The notes beneath the pieces were generated by a model. The model ran no database searches and had not been told where the DNA came from. It worked only from the letters and a program-made list of their open reading frames with translations. 64,000 bases of DNA from JAGXRK01 sp963804005 (GTDB lineage Bacteria; Bacteroidota; Ignavibacteria; Ignavibacteriales; Ignavibacteriaceae): contig CAWDOP010000002.1 of the NCBI GenBank assembly GCA_963804005.1, positions 434,001 through 498,000 of the forward strand, given 5' to 3'. The position numbers and the translations under genes are program-made. Positions 61,003-64,000 of the stretch are shown here, piece by piece; position 1 is the first letter of the stretch; every line of letters begins with the position of its first letter.

Positions 61003-62772
61003 TTAAAACAAATCCGTTAGGATGTTATAAAATTCATCCGCATTTACAAATCCAGTAATTCGATGCAATTCAGTTCCATTAATATCAAGTATAAGAATCG
61101 TGGGGACTCCGACAATACTATATTTATTTCTTAATATTTCAACTTCCGGTGAAACGGATTTAGTCATATCTGCTTTAAAGGCTGCAAAATTTCTTGAAAG
61201 ATCAATTACTCTTTGATCCGAAAATGTAAGTGCATCTAATTCCTTACATGGAATACACCAATCTGCATAAAAATCTATTATAATACCTTTTTTATTATCT
61301 AGATTTAATAAAGCCGTCTCTGAGTATAATTCCCATTCAATAGAATTTTTGTCCGCAGGTACCAAAGCATAAACAGATACTGCAATAATCAAAACTGAAA
61401 AAACATATTTAAATATTCTGAATGCTCGAACATTATTTCCTTTTTTATCAAAGAATAAAAGTATCAAAACAGCAAGTATCCCAAAAACAGGAAGTACTAA
61501 TCCTGAAATTTCTTTTGGTAACAACGGGAGAAGGAAGTAAAGCGCCATTCCAAGAAGAATAAAACCAAAAACATGTTTTACTGCTTCCATCCATTCTCCA
61601 GCTCTTGGCAGACTCTTTATTTTTCCTGAAAAGATCGCAAGAAACAAATATGGTAAACCCAATCCTAAAGCAAGAACAAAAAACATTAAGAAACCAAAAT
61701 AGGGATCACCTTTTGCGGCAACGTAAGTAACTAATCCAATAACGAACGGACCAATGCAGGGAGCAGCAACTATTCCCATTGTTAAACCCATAAAGAAAGC
61801 ACCGTAAAATCCGCCTTTAGCACCACCTGCTTTTGCAACGAGTTTATCGGGAACTTTAAATTCATATACTCCAAACATACTTAATGAAAGTACTACAAAA
61901 ATTGCTGCTATAATTAATATAACTACTGGATTTTGTAGCAATGCACCAAACACTGCTCCACTTAAAGAAGTAACCACACCGACAACAGAATAAGTTACAG
62001 CCATCCCCAAAACAAAAAGTAATCCCATTAAAAACAAACGGCTTGTTTTACCTTCACTTTGTCCGCCAAAGTAACCAATTGTAATAGGAATGAGAGGATA
62101 AACACAGGGTGTAAGATTAAGTGCTAGTCCGCCTAAAAATACCAATACTAATCCGATTAAAATCCCATTACTCTCAAGTGCAGAAGAAATTGGGTCATCT
62201 TTTTTTTTGGATGTAGATATTTTCGATTCTATTGAAAGATCAAGTTCGTCGAAAATCTCCTCGTTAATCTGATTAACAACATCTTTCCTGTCAGCAACTA
62301 TTACTTCAATAGTATCTGAAATGGAGGTTGGAGCCAAACAACTCATGTCATTACAAGCCTGATAATCAAAATTTACAATGAGAGAATAAATGCCCGGTTC
62401 TACATTTTCATTTACATTTACTATTGCACCTATAATTATTTCGTCTTCCCAAACGGACAAAGGACTATCAGAAAAAGCAAATTTAAAATCGTGAGCTTTC
62501 GGATAAACTACTTTATTCAAATTGAAGTTTTGATTTTCATTAACGGTTAATTTAGAAGGAATTAAATAATCCTCATTTGGTTTATTTGAATTGATGTGCC
62601 ATTCTTTATTAATCTTAACTTTAAGGGCAGTTTTAAATTCACTGCCTGTATAAACTTTATCCAATGAAAGATATGTTTTTATATTCAGCAAATCGGGATT
62701 AAAACCGAATTGAGCAAATGAATGAGAAGTAACTACTAAAATTAAACCTATCAGAATTTTTAAATATTTCAT
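61003..62772 (-). CDS. dsbD: Thiol:disulfide interchange protein DsbD
   Basis: A 589-residue membrane reductase that passes electrons from cytoplasmic thioredoxin to periplasmic proteins. All three cysteine pairs are visible: the N-terminal domain (CNDMSCL, about 130), the membrane domain (LNLTPCVYPLIPIT and APCIGPFVIG) and the C-terminal thioredoxin-like domain with WCIPC (about 485-495). A signal peptide precedes. It supports cytochrome c maturation or envelope disulfide reduction; the small cytochrome-like lipoprotein at 16008 could be one client, which is only a suggestion. It stands alone on its strand. Confidence 0.92.
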   Translation of the reverse strand: MKYLKILIGLILVVTSHSFAQFGFNPDLLNIKTYLSLDKVYTGSEFKTALKVKINKEWHINSNKPNEDYLIPSKLTVNENQNFNLNKVVYPKAHDFKFAFSDSPLSVWEDEIIIGAIVNVNENVEPGIYSLIVNFDYQACNDMSCLAPTSISDTIEVIVADRKDVVNQINEEIFDELDLSIESKISTSKKKDDPISSALESNGILIGLVLVFLGGLALNLTPCVYPLIPITIGYFGGQSEGKTSRLFLMGLLFVLGMAVTYSVVGVVTSLSGAVFGALLQNPVVILIIAAIFVVLSLSMFGVYEFKVPDKLVAKAGGAKGGFYGAFFMGLTMGIVAAPCIGPFVIGLVTYVAAKGDPYFGFLMFFVLALGLGLPYLFLAIFSGKIKSLPRAGEWMEAVKHVFGFILLGMALYFLLPLLPKEISGLVLPVFGILAVLILLFFDKKGNNVRAFRIFKYVFSVLIIAVSVYALVPADKNSIEWELYSETALLNLDNKKGIIIDFYADWCIPCKELDALTFSDQRVIDLSRNFAAFKADMTKSVSPEVEILRNKYSIVGVPTILILDINGTELHRITGFVNADEFYNILTDLF

Positions 62773-62908
62773 ATATAATCTTGTTGCATTTTATTGACTA
62801 ATTGTTAAAACATTTCTGGAATTAAATAACTGATTTGAAGTACTAAAGACATAAGTTTCCGAACTTCCAACTTCTAACTTCCGTTCTCCAATCCGTATTC
62901 ACTATTTA

Positions 62909-64000
62909 TCATTTTCTCCAACCCTGTACAATCGGAAATCTTCTGCCATAACCAAATGCTTTTGAAGATACGCGTAAAGCCGGGGCAGCTTGTTTTCTCT
63001 TAAATTCACTAAGGTCAACCATTCGAAGCACTTTTTTTACTATTTCCTCATCACCAATGATAGATGATATTTCTTCAAATTCTTTATTTTCTTCCAGGTA
63101 CATTCTTAAAATTTTATCAAGCAACTCATAAGGCGGAAGAATATCCTGATCAGTTTGATTTGGTTTTAATTCTGCAGACGGTGGTTTGTTTATTATTTCT
63201 TGCGGAATTATTTCTTTCTCTTTGTTTATATAATTAGTAATGCGATAAATATCAGTTTTATAAACATCAGCAATAACAGCCAACCCGCCGCACATATCGC
63301 CGTACAAAGTACAGTAACCGGTTGCTACTTCTGATTTATTTCCTGTAGTTAAAAGTAAATAATTATTATTGTTTGAAAAAGCCATTAAATAAAGTCCGCG
63401 AATTCTTGCCTGAAGATTTTCTTCAGTAACACTTTTTATATTTCCAGTGATTGAAGTTAATTGCTCCATTGTTTCATCAACTACAGGCTGAATAGAAACA
63501 CTAGAGGATAAGATTCCTAAATTGGTAATAAGTTTCTCTGAATCGGTAATGCTTCCTTCACTGGAATATTTGGAAGGCATCAGAATTACATGAACATTTT
63601 CTGCACCAAGCGCTTCAACTGCAATATATGTTACTATGGCAGAATCTAATCCCCCACTCAACCCAATCAGCAACTTTGTAAATCCTAATTTGTTGCAGTA
63701 ATCTTTTACTCCATAAATAAGAGCAGATAAAACTTCCTCTTCAAAACTTTTTTCACAATGTTTTATTTCATTGTTTGATTCGTTCATATCAAAAAATAAA
63801 AAATCTTCTTCATAAGTTTTACCGAGTTTTACTAGTCTGCCATTGCTATCAAAACACATACTTGCACCGTCAAATATCAAATCTGTTTGTGCCCCAACAC
63901 AGCATACATAAGCTAAAGGTATTTTGTCTTGTTTAGTAAGAACTGAAAGCATTTCCCGCCTATTTTCCCTTTTGCTAAAAGCGTAAGGGCTTGCAGAAAT
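62909..64000 (-). CDS. nadE: Glutamine-dependent NAD synthetase, 5' truncated by window
   Basis: The last enzyme of NAD synthesis. The C-terminal synthetase domain (SGGLDSAIVT P-loop, VHVILMPSKYS, LLTTGNKSEVATGYCTLYGDMCGGLAVIADVYKT) is complete. The N-terminal glutaminase (nitrilase-like) domain is present only in part: the frame is open from base 64000 and reads SASPYAFSKRENRREML before the ATG at 63952, continuing AYVCCVGAQTDLIFDGAS, which is domain sequence. The gene therefore begins beyond the window, and the ATG at 63952 is not its start. The glutaminase catalytic cysteine lies upstream and cannot be seen. Confidence 0.93.
   Translation of the reverse strand: MSASPYAFSKRENRREMLSVLTKQDKIPLAYVCCVGAQTDLIFDGASMCFDSNGRLVKLGKTYEEDFLFFDMNESNNEIKHCEKSFEEEVLSALIYGVKDYCNKLGFTKLLIGLSGGLDSAIVTYIAVEALGAENVHVILMPSKYSSEGSITDSEKLITNLGILSSSVSIQPVVDETMEQLTSITGNIKSVTEENLQARIRGLYLMAFSNNNNYLLLTTGNKSEVATGYCTLYGDMCGGLAVIADVYKTDIYRITNYINKEKEIIPQEIINKPPSAELKPNQTDQDILPPYELLDKILRMYLEENKEFEEISSIIGDEEIVKKVLRMVDLSEFKRKQAAPALRVSSKAFGYGRRFPIVQGWRK

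Overview
The window looks like chromosome of an Ignavibacteria-type member of the Bacteroidota/Chlorobi group. The DNA is AT-rich, and a secreted protein ends in a type IX secretion (T9SS) type A sorting domain with the NYPNPFNP motif typical of that lineage. PorD-like and PorV/PorQ-like proteins are present, as are 2-oxoacid:ferredoxin oxidoreductase and a bacterial sphingolipid-type gene set. Several promoters fit the Bacteroidota sigma pattern (TTG, 20-21 bases, TAnnTTTG). No rRNA gene is present, so the placement is inference.

Layout. 1-6.1 kb: end of a YeeE/YedE sulfur transporter, an anchored rhodanese without its cysteine, endonuclease III, a phosphohexomutase, and a DUF58/lipoprotein pair, then a MORN-type lipoprotein and a HIT protein. 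6.1-15.2 kb: a TTG-started EF-G paralogue, DUF948/YtxH envelope proteins, isocitrate dehydrogenase, a flippase-like protein, Maf, SpoIID and MATE. 15.4-15.9 kb: tRNA-Ala, a GIY-YIG gene and a broken tRNA-like sequence, bounded by a 32-bp direct repeat. 16.5-20 kb: a CerR-like reductase, a serine palmitoyltransferase-like enzyme and a large acyltransferase, which together resemble the bacterial ceramide pathway. 20-23.8 kb: T9SS-associated outer-membrane proteins. 23.8-30.2 kb: a TolC/HlyD/MacB-type export operon with an S23 four-helix-bundle gene inserted between its two permeases.

30.5-38.5 kb: tRNA nucleotidyltransferase, a PerM family protein, a membrane peptidase broken by three frameshifts, and a translationally coupled PP2C phosphatase and Ser/Thr kinase with a Ycf48-like propeller. 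38.6-40.8 kb: one promoter appears to serve tRNA-Leu, trigger factor and ClpP, closed by a strong terminator. 40.8-51.4 kb is the most plastic part: a serine hydrolase, a kinase gene preceded by the cut-off start of a second kinase, a field of palindromic repeats holding a dead GIY-YIG gene, a sigma-54 activator, a near-consensus sigma-54 promoter, and a beta-helix T9SS cargo protein made of two 398-residue copies. 51.4-52.1 kb: a four-tRNA operon (Pro-Arg-His-Glu) with promoter and shared terminator.

52.2-64 kb is housekeeping: LolC/LolE/LolD-like lipoprotein export, leucyl aminopeptidase, an NrnA-type phosphoesterase, KorA/KorB, DsbD, and NAD synthetase cut by the window edge. Lipoproteins made here would use the Lol system. 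T9SS cargo would use PorV-type components. KorAB and isocitrate dehydrogenase connect 2-oxoglutarate with ferredoxin and NADP pools. No CRISPR array, phage or complete insertion sequence was seen. The best candidates for further work are the ceramide-like cluster, the tRNA-associated GIY-YIG element, and the repeat-rich kinase/sigma-54/T9SS region.
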